DNA of 64,000 nt from Acanthosoma haemorrhoidale (Eukaryota; Arthropoda; Insecta; Hemiptera; Acanthosomatidae), in the NCBI GenBank assembly GCA_930367205.1, contig OV884011.1:141791937-141855936 (forward strand), written 5' to 3'. The first letter of the stretch is position 1. Each line of letters begins with the position of its first letter. Below the pieces are notes generated by a model that was given only the letters and a program-made list of their open reading frames with translations, was not told the origin of the DNA and did no database searches. Made by a program: the position numbers and the translations under genes. Shown here in pieces: positions 42,098 to 55,308 of the stretch.

Positions 42098-43740
42098 TTG
42101 GGAACGAATAAGGAAATTAAAATGAATAAGGAGCTCCTAGGTTTAGGATACAAGGTTCGCCAAATTACCAATGTGATCTGAGAGGAAAGGCAAGAAGATG
42201 AAGCTATCAAGACACCAATGCCCTTGTTCTTTGTGGCTCTAGAGAGAACACCTGGAGTAGAAAATATCTACGAGCTTACCCGCTTGTATTACACAAGATT
42301 ACAGGTCCAATGCCATAATTGCCAGGCATACGGGCACACGAAATCATACTGCCATCACCCTCCCAGGTGTGTAAAGTGCAGTGGGCAGAACAAAAGTGAA
42401 TTGTGCAAGAAGCCCCTAAAATCACCTGCTGTATGCGTGCTCTGCCATCTTTGATCCTTACCATTTCCCTAATACCTATCCACAAACTGCCTCCTCCTTC
42501 ATTTACCAGGGGCCCACTACCGCCAGGTTCTTACAGACTCTGTAGACCTCAAAGTATTTCTGAAAACATCCCAAGACCAAGATGATGCAGTGCATTCCTT
42601 CACTACTCTGATCCAGAGGTCGGCCTGGGAGGCATCGTCACCCCACCGTCATCTGAAAACTCACAATTAAAATCCTTTACCTCAGTGGAATCTAACTAAG
42701 AAAATCCTAAAATATCGTCCAGTTTCACACCCACTCCTTCGTGATGATGGGCCCTGGGCGGATTCGGAAGGTGAGAGGGCGGATAATTCGTATTGCATAT
42801 TTCTCGTCTTCATTCATACTTCCACTTCTCACCTTACTCATTAAAACAATACTCATCGCCCAACTGTTGAAGATTTCCTCACTTCACCTATCCCTCTCTC
42901 ACTACCACCAAAAGCCGTTAACCCCTCTGAGGTCAAATACCTTCTGAAAAATTACCTTACCGAAAATCTCCAGGATATGATCTCCTTACTCCTCGAAATA
43001 ACTTCCTCCTAAAGCCATAATCTTCCAACCTACATTTATAACTGTATTATCCGAACGACGCACTTTCCTCTCCTCTGGAAACACTCCATTATAGTCCTAT
43101 TGACCAAACCCGGTTAACCATCGAATGACGCCTCATCTTACCGTCCAATTAGCCTACTCCCTATCCTCTCAAAAATATTCGAAAAAATCCTATTAAAACG
43201 CCTAAGCTTTTGACAGCGTCTGGCACGCAGGTTTGCTTTACAAGCTCAAAGGATATTTACCGCAGACCCTATTCCTAATCCTACAATCCTACCTTTCAAA
43301 CCGCTTCTTTCAAGTCCGCTGTGGTTTAGAATATTCAAACTACTATCCCATTAAAGCAGGAGTTCCTCAGGGCAGCGTTCTAGGTCCCATTCTTCATAAT
43401 CTATGCACCGCTGATGTACCACCAATACCTTCTTAGCAACATTTGCAGGTGACACTGCAGTCCTGTCAGCCCATCCAGACCCTGGTATAGCATCCCAAAA
43501 CCTTCAAAAACACCTTGATAAGATAGAGTATTGGTGCAACCAATGTCGAATGAAAGTCAATGAAGTAAAATGTTCCCACATAACTTTTACCCTCTGCCAC
43601 AAGTCCTGTCCGCCGGTCTTTTTCAATTCGATTCCTCTCCCTGTGTCTGAGAAAGTGTGGTATTTAGGCTTCCATCTTGACAAAAGACTGACATGGAACC
43701 CACACACACGAGGCTAAAAAGACTTCTGAAATTACTTAGC
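42098..43740 (+). pseudogene. Jockey-like LINE fragment with internal deletions
   Basis: ORF1 pieces (GYKVRQITN, LFFVALERTPGVENIYELTR, then knuckles CHNCQAYGHTKSYCHHPPRC and CSGQNKSELC, 42160-42420) run into ORF2 sequence at about 42455 after a deletion of the ORF1 end and the endonuclease. RT parts follow with a second deletion near 43200, then KAGVPQGSVLGPILHNL (about 43350) and a damaged catalytic region (AGDT in place of the FADD box). The copy stops near 43740. Dead remnant of the 46.65-kb family. Confidence 0.8.
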
Positions 43741-43847
43741 TAAAACTTTTATCACCAGGGCCTTGGCTTATACAATAATAAAAGTGATATATATTATATA
43801 TATGTATTTATTTTTACATAAGTGTGTGATTGAGGATAGTAAGATTC

Positions 43848-44207
43848 CTCTCCCTCGCGGACAACGGTTGTCGTGGCCCTGAAAATTTACCAAGTAGTAG
43901 TGTCTCCCACGGCAATCCAGTCTGCCTCTCTCCGGTTCACAATCGCCTTTGGGATCCGGACGGATCTCGCCTACCCCCAGATACCGAGTGTGAATTCGTG
44001 GTCATTCCAAGACCACACAAACTACCTATTCTACCTACCCTATTCCTCTTCTCCTGAACATAGTGCATTGTCGGGGCACATGCCTATCAAGTATGGAGTC
44101 AGGTAGTAAGACCGTCATGAAACGATTGTTCAGGTCATAGCCTAATCAACCTTCACTTCGTCACCAGGGCTAGGATAACTAGGCACCCCCCTCGTGAAGA
44201 CCCGACA
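43848..44207 (+). repeat. LTR-like repeat family (ends CCGACA), copy 3
   Basis: Closely similar to the 3' half of copy 1: acaacggttgtcgtgg, gcctttgggatccggacgg, gtcattccaagaccacac, ctcctgaacatagtgcattg, and the end ctcgtgaagacccgaca (44207). The 5' half is missing. Confidence 0.7.
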
Positions 44208-45355
44208 AATACAAAGAAATCCCACTAATGATATTGATCTGTATTCTCCACAAGCGAATAAATAAATATTCAAGTGGGATCGACACAGTCAAGTTACATT
44301 GCAGCTGTTTCCGTAAATGATTTAATGACTTATTGTAGTAATAGTCTAATAAAGCCATTATACATATTACATATTATTAATCAAAACATTGAGACCTTTG
44401 TTTGGATATCATGTTTACTTTTGTGGGAAACCATTTGTTTTAAAAGTAAAAATAACTGATTAATAAGCCTTAATTATTTTCTTCAGTTTATTTTTATTTC
44501 TAGCACCTTTGTATAGTATAACAGGACCTCCATGCAAAATACCTTACTTCTTTAAATTCACTGGTTGAGTTATATTAGACTTTTTTATTGTATTTAGAAC
44601 TAAACAAATTCCATATTGTTAATCAGGATGATTAAGTTGATGCCTTACTCAATATTATATTACTATATTTTTTCTAATACTGAGTAATAAAGCAATTAAA
44701 GGCCATTAATTAGGTTTTATGGAGATGGATATTGTTTTCACGTATTCACAATATCACATGGGATCACCCTGTTTCTAACAATCTGTTTTGTGAAAAAGCA
44801 ATTGGTCTGACAAACCAAGTTAATAAGCGCTATAATAACAACAATATTTACATAAACATTATACATACAGAAATTGGCTGTCTCAAAAATGATTTTGTAT
44901 TTATTACTGCATGTGATGAATCAAGGCTGTTGCTGTCTCTCTCAAAGACATAAATGGTAGAACAAAACCCTAAATACCTCAGAGATATGCTACCCGACAT
45001 TCGTTATTAACTCCACCTAGAACACCCACACTGTTTTATGTCTCACATGCACAATGTGTTAACGGCATTTATCGTTACTTGCTATTTACGTAACTAAGAT
45101 CACTAGCTGTGTTAGCTGGAGACTGAAGGTGCTTTTGCATGACTTCAAGTCAACTATAGTAAACCTATTTACATAAATATGTAATTCAAAACCATAGAAA
45201 ATCCAATTTCTACACTACTTTATATTTTTCACAACTTGATTGCCGATTTTTATAATCTAACACAAAGTTAATAAAATTCTATTGGGTACATTACGCTGAT
45301 AATGAATGACATCATGAAGTGTAAATATAACAATTATATATCTTTTGTTTATCAA
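44208..45355. other. Unassigned AT-rich DNA
   Basis: No gene or repeat partner recognised. Confidence 0.4.
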
Positions 45356-45357
45356 AG

Positions 45358-45888
45358 TTTTTTTGTTTTTTTTTCATAGCTCTCAAACTTATAAAAATGG
45401 GATGTGGGAGAAATAAAAGGAAAATTATTTCGGATTGATGGGTGTCTTTCATTAAGGGGAGTCCCATTTGAAGGAATTATGAGAAGGATATGGGGTGTGG
45501 GATGCCTAAAAGAGGTGGGTGGATTCGGGAAGGTAGTGAGAGTCTACCTATGGTGGAGCCTAGGGGTACTAGGCATTGGTTTGAAGTCGGCCAGGTCAGA
45601 CCTGGCCCCGTCCCTGCAGGGGGCTGCACTAAGTCGGCCTATTGGCCGGGAGATCGACCTACCCTAAGCAGGTAGAAGGGGTCATTTTGCTTCGGTTGAG
45701 TCGGCCGGGAGATCGACCTCGACGTTAATAAATATAAAACCGCCACTGGTGTTTTATTTGGTTTAATATCTACTAATAATAATACTTAATAATCTCTACT
45801 AAAGATTATCAATGTTTTTTGTTTTTTTTTCTTAGCTCTCAAACTTATAAAAATAGGATATGGGAAAAATAAAGGAAAATATTATCAA
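45358..45888. repeat. 75-bp direct repeats enclosing a GC-rich insert
   Basis: agctctcaaacttataaaaat with its T-rich left and gggag/aaaaataaa right flanks occurs at about 45358-45432 and again at 45813-45888, with a few differences. Between them lies a G-rich segment with a 9+1+9 palindrome (45589-45607, arm GGCCAGGTC) and two copies of gagatcgacct near 45650 and 45709. The open frame 45404-45667 shows no family motif. Confidence 0.65.
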
Positions 45889-46650
45889 TGAGGAATATAA
45901 TGAGGTAGATTACGAAATCAAATTGATTCATTGAACGAGAATGAACAATAGCTGTAAGACTTTGAAATAGTCAATACTATTCCTAAAACATAATTAATAT
46001 TCATGGTTCTAATTTAAACTTATTACAGCTCATGCCTGCTTATGCAAAACATGTTTACTGTTCCAGGTGTATTTCACATATTGTTTGTTGCTACTATTGT
46101 TTTTAGCTTCAACTTATACATTCAGAGTAAATAGCTTATTTTATAAAATGTGATCTTAGGAAACCAAATAATAGGATTCATCTGTCAACTTACGACACAT
46201 TATAGTCGATAATAAATGTGAATTCTTTAATTTACCTATTGGAATGTACATATTTTTTTTCATAAAATACAAATACGATAGTACTTATTCTTTTTTAGAT
46301 ATAAATAATTTGTTTTTATTGTTTTCCTTCAATGGTTAGAAATGGCAGGAATAAGGCATTATTGACCACGGTTATTACTAATTTTTTTTGCCACAGAAGA
46401 ACTTTCAACATTTAACAGTGATTTAACGATTCTGTTCCCTGGGGTTGCGGGACGTTGCTGGCTGGGGTAGAAGCTTTAATTTGCAGAAGATATCTTGCTT
46501 CCGGAACTAGTATATAACATCGATGAAACCGTGCTCAATTATAAACTTCTCTCCAATAAAACATTGATATTTAAAAAAAAAAAAAAGTTATAAACCACCG
46601 ACAGAACGCGGTTTATTTATCTACCTCTATATTTATTTAATATTTACAAT
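45889..46650. other. Unassigned AT-rich DNA
   Basis: No gene recognised. It ends at the 5' end of the long jockey-like LINE; an A-run at about 46572-46586 lies close to it. Confidence 0.4.
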
Positions 46651-46934
46651 AGTTTTTGCGCATGCTCTACATTCTGAAACACCTCTCAACTTCGCTCGTC
46701 CTTCAAATACTTTATTCTACCGTTTTTAGGCCACAGTCCATCCAAAAAAATTGTTCCAGCAGGCAACTTACGTGAGCTGGTCACGAGGGAGCCCTCAAGA
46801 CGTAAGTAAATCGCTTATTACATTTGTGTAGAACAAAAGTGAAAGTGAAATCGAACCGAGAAGTTTGCCATTGGGAAGCCTTTGTCAATAGCACCATTCG
46901 GATCGTTCACTAACGCCACGCAATATAATCTCTG

Positions 46935-47025
46935 AGCAAGTCGGTCTGGTGGCTCAGAGCCAAGACTCGTGACTCGCCACTGAAGGTTGTGAGCTTGAAT
47001 CCCACCGGCGCTACGTACTTTTTTC
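46935..47025 (+). other. tRNA-like segment in the jockey-like 5' UTR
   Basis: ggtggctcagagcc (A-box-like, about 46948) and gtgagcttgaatcccacc (T-arm/B-box-like, about 46988-47005) are about 40 bp apart, with a loop CTCGTGA between them that looks like an anticodon loop, and T6 at about 47019. Also present in the minus-strand copy (20540-20665). The acceptor stem is not convincing. Confidence 0.45.
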
Positions 47026-47055
47026 TTTACTAACAAAAACCGTTGTTATGATAAA

Positions 47056-48367
47056 ATGAGATTTTATCAACAACCAATTTCTCAAAATAAGAAAAAAAGA
47101 TCTAGGTCACTAGGTCCAACCCCAACACAATCGCCTGTAAAGCGAAAACCGAGACGTTCAACCAGGAACGTACCAATAACCTCTTCTGCGGCTAGCTCCA
47201 TGGAAGAGATACCTCCACAGGCCAGCACATCCAATAATGAAACCGCCATAGAGTCGCCTTTCTTCACGCCAAACACCTTTGAGGCGTTGAAAAATATCCC
47301 AGCAGAAGAAATAGAAGTCAACAAAACTCCAACACAGCCCAAGCCGCCTGCTATATTTTTACGCAACATTAGCAACTTTAAATTACTATGCTCACAAATG
47401 AGCAAAAATTGTAGGTACTGGAAAATATACGTGCCTCAATCGCTCTCGGGACACGAAAATATCTCCGGACACTCCCAATACTTATCGGGCAATTATCAAA
47501 TATTTGGACGAAACCAATGCTGACTTTCACACCTATCAGCTGAAACAAGAACGCTAGCTCCGAGTAGCGATTAGAAATTTGCACCCGACCACACCAGCTG
47601 ATGAAATAGAAGATGAACTCTCTGCTCTTGGATTCAAAGTTCGCCAAATAACGAACGTGTTTCGTGAGGATAAACAACAAGAGGGATCAATAAAAACGGC
47701 GTTACCACTGTTCTTTGTCGATCTAGAGCGAACACCTGGAGTGGAGAAGATATATGATCTAACACACCTTTATTATACAAGGGTACAGGTTGAAAAACCT
47801 TACCCCAAACGAGACATCGTCCAGTGCCATAACTGTCAGGCATATGGGCACACAAATTCTTACTGCCACCACCCTCCCAGATGTGCGAGGTGTAGTGGGC
47901 AGCACAAAAGCGAATTGTACAAAACGCCCCTGAAATCGCCTGCGGTATGCGTACTTTGCAAGCAAGGCCATCCGGCCAACTACAAGGGCTGCGTGGCCTA
48001 TAGAATCCTCAAGTCCAGGAGCGAGCAACGTCGCCGGCCAGAAGAAGAGAAGCCAGTAACAGGTAGCTCAAGAAGCGCCCCCACCAGAAATTTGAGGCCT
48101 TCTGTCTCTTTTGCTGATGCCGTTCGGAACAGAGAGCAGTCACAGGCACAGCCCACTCCCTGTCCACAAGATCACCTTTCCCAGCATTCCGTTCATCACG
48201 TCAACCCACAAACTCTATACCATCCTCAGCCACACATCACGTACATTCCTCCACCTTCAAGTTCTTCGGATCTCACCAGCCATTTAACCATGTTCAGAGT
48301 TCAGAACCCTAATTACTCCTCTCATTTCCCTTCTTACAAATCTTGTATCCTACCTTATCCCCATTAA
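47056..48367 (+). pseudogene. Jockey-like ORF1 (Gag-like, CCHC knuckles), one frameshift, one stop
   Basis: Starts MRFYQQPISQNKKKRSRS, basic and Ser/Pro-rich, then KPPAIFLRNISNFKLLCSQ. At about 47402-47407 the run of A has one base more than in the other copies, shifting the frame; a TAG at about 47557 follows. The second part (47579-48367) has the TPADEIEDELSALGFKVRQ domain and knuckles CHNCQAYGHTNSYCHHPPRC, CSGQHKSELY (last Cys lost) and CVLCKQGHPANYKGC, then a Pro/Ser/His-rich tail. It should bind element RNA and help target it. Confidence 0.85.
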
Positions 48368-48380
48368 ACAAAATCCACAA

Positions 48381-51063
48381 GTGGATCCTTCCGACTCCAC
48401 ATCCATTCTCCCTTGGAATGCGAATGGTGTCCGCACCCACACTAACGAACTGACAGCACTACTCCACGACAACAACATCGACGTAGCTCTCATTACTGAA
48501 ACAAGACTTACTAGGAAACGATCATTTACGGTTCGACAGTACCATTCTTACCGAACTGATCACCCAGATGGAAGAGCTCATGCAGGTACCGCTGATATTG
48601 TTCATAATTCCATTTCCCATCACATAGTACCTTTGGTAGCACATGATTTCCTTCAGTCCACTTCAATCAGCACCTTCTCTTTCCCCCTTACACTAGCATC
48701 AGTGTACTGCCCTCCCAATAAATCCATTTCCGATTCCCAATTCATTCCTAGACTCCATAGGACATTGTTTCCTTGTGGGTGGGGACTTTAATGCGAAGCA
48801 CCAACACTGGGGGTCAAGATCCACGAATACACGCGGACGTGCTTTGCTGTCTGCACTCACACGGAAACATTGCTCCACGATCTCTCTTGACACAGCCACC
48901 TATTGGCCATCAGATCCCAACCGAAATCCAGATCTCCTAGAATTCTTCTTCTACAATAGTTTAGGAACACTAAACTATTCACTCAATCGCCTTGATAACC
49001 TCTCCTCCGATTATAGCCCTTTATTACTAACCATTTCCCTAAGACCAATTCACAAACTACCTCCTCCTTCATTTATTAGGGGCCCAGTCGATTGGGACCA
49101 CTTCCGCCAGCTTCTTACAGGCTCCATTGACCTCAAAGTGTCCCTGAAAACATCCCAAGACCTAGACGATGCAGTGCATTCTTTCACTACTCTGGTCCCG
49201 GGGTCGGCTTGGGAGGCATCGTCACCCAAAAATCCACAATCATAATCGTTTACCTCAGCATCTCAAAGACCTATTCCAATCCAAACGCCGTTCCAGAACA
49301 GTATAGCAAAGATCCCGACATCCTGCTGATCTTCGCTCATACAATCAGTACGTCAGATTGGTAAAGCGGCAATTGGCGTCCTTCCATTCCGATTCCTTCA
49401 ATTCCCACCTCTCCTTTCTTTCTACCAGGGATAACTCTCTGTGGAATGTAACTCAAAAAATCCTAAAGTATCATCCTTTTTCACACCCACTCCGTCGTGA
49501 TGATGGGTCCTGGGCGGATTCGGATGGGGATAGGTCGGAGGAATTTGCTCTGCATCTTACCCATACTTTCACACCTCACCTTTCTCATCAAAACCATACT
49601 CATAGCACAACTGTAGAAGATTACCTCACTTCACCTATACCTCTCTCACTTCTACCAAAAGCCGTTAACCCCTCTGAGGTCAAATACCTTCTGAAAAACT
49701 TACCTTACCGAAAATCCCCTGGATATGATCTTCTTACTCCTAAAATTCTCAAACAGCTTCCTCGTAAAGCCATAATCTTCCAAACCTACATCTATAATTG
49801 CATTATCCGAACGACGCACTTTCCTCTCCTCTGGAAACACTCCATTATTGTCCTATTCACCAAACCCGGAAAACCATCCAACGACACCCCATCTTACCGT
49901 TCAATTAGCCTACTCCCTATCCTCTCAAAAATATTTGAGAAACTCCTCTTAAAACGTCTACTTACAATTGTCGAATCCAAAAACCTTTTTCCTATACATC
50001 AGTTTGGCTTCCGTCAACAACATTCCACTACTAAACAAAGCCTTCGCGTTGTTGATCACATTTCCTCAGCCCTTGAATCCAAACAGTATTGCACTGCTGC
50101 ATTTCTGGACATAGCTCAAGCTTTTGACAGGGTTTGGCACGCAGGTTTGCTTTACAAGCTCAATAAATATTTACCACAGACCCTTTACTTAATCCTTAAG
50201 TCCTACCTTTCGAACCGTTTCTTCCAAGTCCGCTGTGGTTTAGAATATTCTAACTACTATCCCACAAAAGCAGGAGTTCCACAGGGCAGTGTCCTGGGTC
50301 CCATCCTCTATAACCTATACACCTGATGTCCCCTCTACCCCAATACCTTCTTGGCAACAATTGCAGATGACACTGCAGTCTTGTCATACCACTCAGACCA
50401 AAACTATACCAGACTATAGCATCCCAAAACCTTCAAAAACACCTTGATGAGATCGAGTATTGGTGCAACCAATGGCGAATCTAGGTCAATGAAGCGAAAT
50501 GTTCCCACATAACCTTTACCCTCTGCCGCAAGTCCTGTCCGCTAGTCCTTTTCAATTCGATTCCTCCCCCCGTGTCTGAGACAGTACGGTACTTAGGCTT
50601 CCATCTTGACAAACGACTGACCTGGAACCCACATACGAGACTAAAAAGACAAGAACTAAACAGACGCTTTGGACTACTGTACAGACTACTACGAAGGACA
50701 TCCCATCTCTCAATAGAAAATAAACTACTTATTTACAAAGTTATACTTAACCACACGGACTTCTTGACATACGGAATAGAACTGTGGGGGACAGCAAAAA
50801 AGTCGAACATCAAGCGCATCCAATCCTTTCAATCATAAGTCCTGAGAACAATAGTAAATGCCCCCTATTACGTCACCAACAAAACCCTTCATAACGACCT
50901 TAATATACCCTACATTCTAGAACTCATGTCTTCTAAGTTTATGAAATTCCACAGTAACCTATCTAACCACCCTAATCCCGTAGCACAGTCATTTCACTAC
51001 TCCACTCATCCCTATAATCCTCCTCGGAGACTGAAACGGCAGTGGCCTCGTGACCTATTATAA
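48381..51063 (+). pseudogene. Jockey-like ORF2 (endonuclease-reverse transcriptase), broken
   Basis: Endonuclease: LPWNANGVRTHTNELTALL, ALITETRLTRK, then after a frameshift near 48770 GGDFNAKHQHWGSRSTNTRG and SSDYSPL (Tyr for the usual His of SDH). RT after further breaks near 49245-49358: YRSISLLPILSKIFEKLL, FLDIAQAFDRVWHAG, KAGVPQGSVLGPILYNLYT and then a frameshift just before the catalytic box, which reads IADD near 50360. A C-terminal domain (50572-50838 and on to 51063) has VRYLGFHLDKRLTWN, GIELWGTAKKSNIKRIQ and ends KRQWPRDLL. Nickase and reverse transcriptase of the element; now inactive. Confidence 0.88.
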
Positions 51064-51440
51064 ATGCCCAACAGTGGGAGTCCTGGCAATGGCCAGTTTC
51101 TCCGATCATGTCCTGAGCGTATGTGGCTCTCGCGCTCTTCGTCAGCCTCCACTGGCTCGTATCCGGTGACGTGGCTGGGGGGGAGTGTGGGGGACTTCCC
51201 AAGACTCCGCTTCCTCTTTCGCTTGCGAGGGAGGCAACAACCGTGAGGACTTGGGGGGACCCTGGGCTGTTAAATTAAGCATGTAAATGTTTGTAATATT
51301 GTATGAATGTGCGAGCGAATGATGAATCGTAAATATGGTGTGAATGAAAACACTTACCTCAATTATTTATTGCCTATTAAGTAAAGGCAGATTGTAATTT
51401 CATCATAATGAAGTTGTTGTATTCAAAATATTTACAATAA
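51064..51440 (+). other. 3' UTR of the jockey-like LINE
   Basis: Shared with the copies at 10.95-11.25 kb, 57.6-57.9 kb (minus) and, only the last 75 bp, 53.9 kb. Landmarks: cagtgggagtcctggcaatgg, tatgaatg repeats, and the end attgcctattaag...ggcagattgtaatttcatcataatgaag. Confidence 0.8.
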
Positions 51441-53889
51441 ACATCTCCTAGAGTCTGTTAGCTGTTAGTTAGTTAGCTGTCAGCTACTAGGAGGATTTCC
51501 ACTTTTCCGTGTTTATTAAATGTAAACATGTACTTAAGCTAGATGGTTTACATAGTTTTTGTCCGCATCCTGCATTGGACCTCGTGTTCTACAAAACGCT
51601 AAACGCTACAACCACCGCCTGACACGTGGGACTGGGGTGACTCCTGTGCTCTGGCTGGTGCTATCTCGGGCTCGCATCGGCGTGCTCCCCAAATTAGCAT
51701 AAATGGACGAAACAACGGCGTTGATTAACTAATGTTTTTACCCCGAAATAAAACCATCCGACCAGCCAACTGGAGAATTTATTTTCTTGGATTACATGCT
51801 CTATGCCTACATTTATTTAATGTTAAATATATCTGTAATTTTATGAGACCTTTAGATAAGGATATGAATCAAATGAAGTATTAATGTCAATAATAACAAA
51901 AATGAATGTCAAAACAAGTTATTAGGAAAGAAAGTATGTATTTAAAACCATACATTTTAAAATAAAGGGAAATAAATTTCATTAAGTATAAAAAAATACC
52001 TTTAAATTGCTCTATATTGATCCAGAAGTTTGTTAAAGTCTATTTGTCATATAAATTTGAGTAAGTCATACCTAAATGTTGTTTAGTGAACAATCTTCGT
52101 TCTGTCCAAGTCCAAGCTCTTTGTTTAAAATATCCGCATTGAACAAGTTCCATCTTATCATCACAACTCTGTATTTTAGGTAGTGTTTGGTATTTTCGAG
52201 TTTAGGAAATTCTGTAACTTTTAATCCGTGCTTTGCAGATGCAGGTGAACACTATGTTTTTGTGTACATATTTGACATTACATTGTCAATTCCTTTTCAA
52301 TAGATGATAGGGTGAAAGACCATGCTATGTGATAAGGTTGGTAGTTCACTTTTGGTGGCTTATTTGCTTTGCAAGTCAGCTTGTACTTTCGCCTGCATGT
52401 CTCTTTCCCTATGGTTTCATGGTATTGTCTGTTTGATCAGTCGTATGCTCTCTGTTAGTCTGCCTAAGTTCTCAAAACCCTGTTCCTTTAAACTCCATGT
52501 TCTGATTTTGGCTTTATCAAAATCGTTCTCGTAAACACAATTTGTAGAATTTATAGTTGTGATAAGAGACAAAAAAAGGAGTTAATCAGACAAGAATTGT
52601 TTGAGTGTCAACCGAATTTTAAAAACTAAATTTCTGGCGATATCAGCTTTAAATAATACGATTGCAAGGGAGAAACAAAAAGAGGAATAACATTCTTACC
52701 AAAGTAATATTAAAAATCACGTAGCAAAATCAGTGGGAGTGTATTAGATGTCATATGCGATTAATTATTTTGATGTTCCTAAACTGTCATTCATTCATAT
52801 TTTCATAACATTTATATTTACGTTAAAGACCTGTTATCTTTTATTTCATTCCATTAATTAACCATGAGTTTCTGTTCAAGATTAATCAGTTAATTCACTC
52901 AATATATGTTTTTTAGGAGATGCAAAGACGTCTAAGAAAAGTTATATTTTTTTTAAACAAAGGTTTCAACAGTCTTTCTTACAGGAGAAGAAAAAGATCA
53001 GTTTGAATTTTTCCAATGATCATACCAGATTGGCAAAGGAGTTGCAGCTCGGTACATTCACACTTTATGTAAAAGCAATATTTGTCCTTAAGGGACATAG
53101 TCTCAAAATAATAAAGTGGTATTTTATTAAAAATTCTGGGAAATACTTTGTTGCGTAGTAACTACGCCATGCCGTGATAAACAATTTCATACGCAAACAC
53201 CAGTAATTATGTACAGTTGCAAGTGTAAACACTCGAGTGATGAGTTACCGGACATGGAGGGGGGGGGGTTAATATAGAGGATATCTTTAACTGAAAGGGG
53301 TCCCCCCACGTCGGCCAAACTAATCAGAGAGGCCTAACTGTAAATATGTAAAGAGCTAATAACCTGCTTCAGATCAAAGCCTCGTCTACCTCTCACCCCC
53401 TCTTATTAAATATACAACCCTTGAGGGAAAACTAGGCATGAGCAGCAAAACGGCATGACAAATGTTTTACAAAACATTTGCGGCAGACGTAATGAGCAAT
53501 TTGACGAAACCATTAAAAGTTTTTAACGTTTAATTTGAGGCCAGAGAACTTTAAACCTATAATACTTCAGGGGGAGCATATCATTTCAGAGCTTGAAATA
53601 AAGTTGGAAAGGAGAAATATTCACCACTTGAACTGTTTTTTTTTCATTGGGGATTCCTTGGATTGTTATCAAAACGGGATATTCTTTCATTTTGGCAGCC
53701 ATGCGCCTGTCTGTGTGCTTTTGTGTAAGGTAGAGAAATGGAATCATTAATAGCTGGGTAATAGGAATTTGAAAGACATGGAAAATATAGCCTTATCCAT
53801 AAAGCGCATGAGTCATTAATTAATTAATTAGTTGGTTTTGAGTAGATTGTCAAATGGAAGGTGCAATCACGTCAAGCCATTATAAAATG
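51441..53889. other. Unassigned DNA
   Basis: No gene recognised. An inverted pair ctcctag/ctaggag (51445-51451, 51487-51493) lies just after the LINE. The 51590-51680 stretch is GC-richer. G10 run at about 53260. The short frames (for example 52322-52534) show no family motif. Confidence 0.4.
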
Positions 53890-53892
53890 CAT

Positions 53893-53970
53893 TACATTTA
53901 TCACAATTACTTATTGCCCAATGAGGCAGATTGTAATTTTATCATAATAAAGTTGATTTAAAAAAAAAAA
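53893..53970 (+). mobile_element. Jockey-like LINE, extreme 3' end only
   Basis: About 75 bp matching the family's end (tttatcacaattacttattgcc, aggcagattgtaattttatc, ataataaagttg) followed by A10. Typical of a strongly 5'-truncated LINE insertion. Confidence 0.8.
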
Positions 53971-55300
53971 ATCCATTGAAATCATGTACGCAACTTTTTT
54001 TTGAGGCATGATATTTAGCCTGGTCTATTTTATGACTCAATAAAGCCATATATAAAAGTAAAACTACGAAAAATAATAAAAGGGTCATCAATAAATTGAA
54101 TTATTGAATTCAGTAAATGAATATTTTACTATCTTATCTGAGAAGGGTATCAAGTTAAATATCTTGCTTTCTTAATTAATAATATGTGTTGGACTTAACA
54201 ATGGACTAAACAAATCTCAACTTCGACTGAACCGGTGTTTTAGGAAGAGATTTGAAATTTTGTTTGGTCGTTTCATTTGATACCGCGCTATAAATAAAGG
54301 CAAAACATTATTAATGGTCATTAATTACTTGGTAATTACTAATCAATATTTGTCGATCACATCCAGTGGTATACATGGGAAATAAATAATAATTGATATG
54401 TGCTGATAGTTTTACTCAATGAAAGTCGTTAAAACCCTTAATTCATCTCACCCGACTTGGTTTGTTTTATTGTGAAACTCAATAATTTTATGCTCGTAGT
54501 TTGTAACAAGATCGTTAGAAAACATTTGAATATATGTGCCATTTTTGAGGTTTAGTAAGGTTTTAAAAAAAAATCTTTGTTTTAATTTTTCCCAAATCAG
54601 TAAACCTTCAGTTTGATGCCTTTGGTTATTGCATCCCTTGAATAATAAGAAAATATCAATAATTAATTAGTTGGTATTAAAAAGGTGAAATACTTTTATT
54701 TCATATTGATTGGGATATCAAATTGAAAATGTCGAATTCCTGATTAATATGCATATTAGTACGCAATATATGGGGATTAAAATTATAAAAGAACATATTC
54801 ATAAAATCTTTTTGCAGCCGTAAAATAACACTATAATCGAGTGATGCATCACACTATTTTTTTTTTTAATGTTAAGAGCTAAATAACGTAAATGGCTGCA
54901 ACAAAATAAAATAAACTTATCCGTATAGCTGAGTGTCTTGCACTATTTTCCCCAGAGAGGAAATAAAGCATCGTGCAATAAAACGTTTTACGCTCAACGT
55001 AAATAAAACCAGCAGTGCGGTGCTGCCACTGCTGAGGCTAAAATTAGATGTGAGCAAGGAACAAGTTTAGGTTCGCTCTTATACTTAACAACTGCGCAGT
55101 ACTATCAGACTATCCCTTGACTCCAGCGCACTCGTAATTTAGAACCACCGGCCTGGCTTATGGAACAGATTGTATTTGTTCCATCTAAGGATTGGTAGCC
55201 ACGTTTTTTTTAATTTAAAGCCTTTAGATTAATGATATTTATATTTTTCTTTTATTTTATAATAGTTTTATGAGGAAAACTACAAAATAAGAATCATTGC
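53971..55300. other. Unassigned AT-rich DNA
   Basis: No gene recognised before the mariner relic. Its expected left terminal repeat and transposase N-terminus were not found. Confidence 0.4.
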
Positions 55301-55308
55301 TAACCCGA

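Larger units (their letters stand above)
46651..51440 (+). mobile_element. Jockey-like LINE, near full length
   Basis: Reference copy of the family in this window: 5' end at agtttttgcgcatg (46651), 5' UTR with a tRNA-like segment, ORF1 (47056-48367), ORF2 (48381-51063), 3' UTR with aaggcagattgtaatttc and an ATAATGAAG end (about 51420). The endonuclease, RT and CCHC ORF1 layout is that of the jockey clade. About ten frameshifts or stops separate it from activity. No long A tail is visible at the 3' end. Confidence 0.88.

Noticed and set aside
52322..52534. 70-codon frame with cysteines considered as a small secreted protein
   Set aside because: No convincing signal peptide, no cysteine pattern and no splice context.
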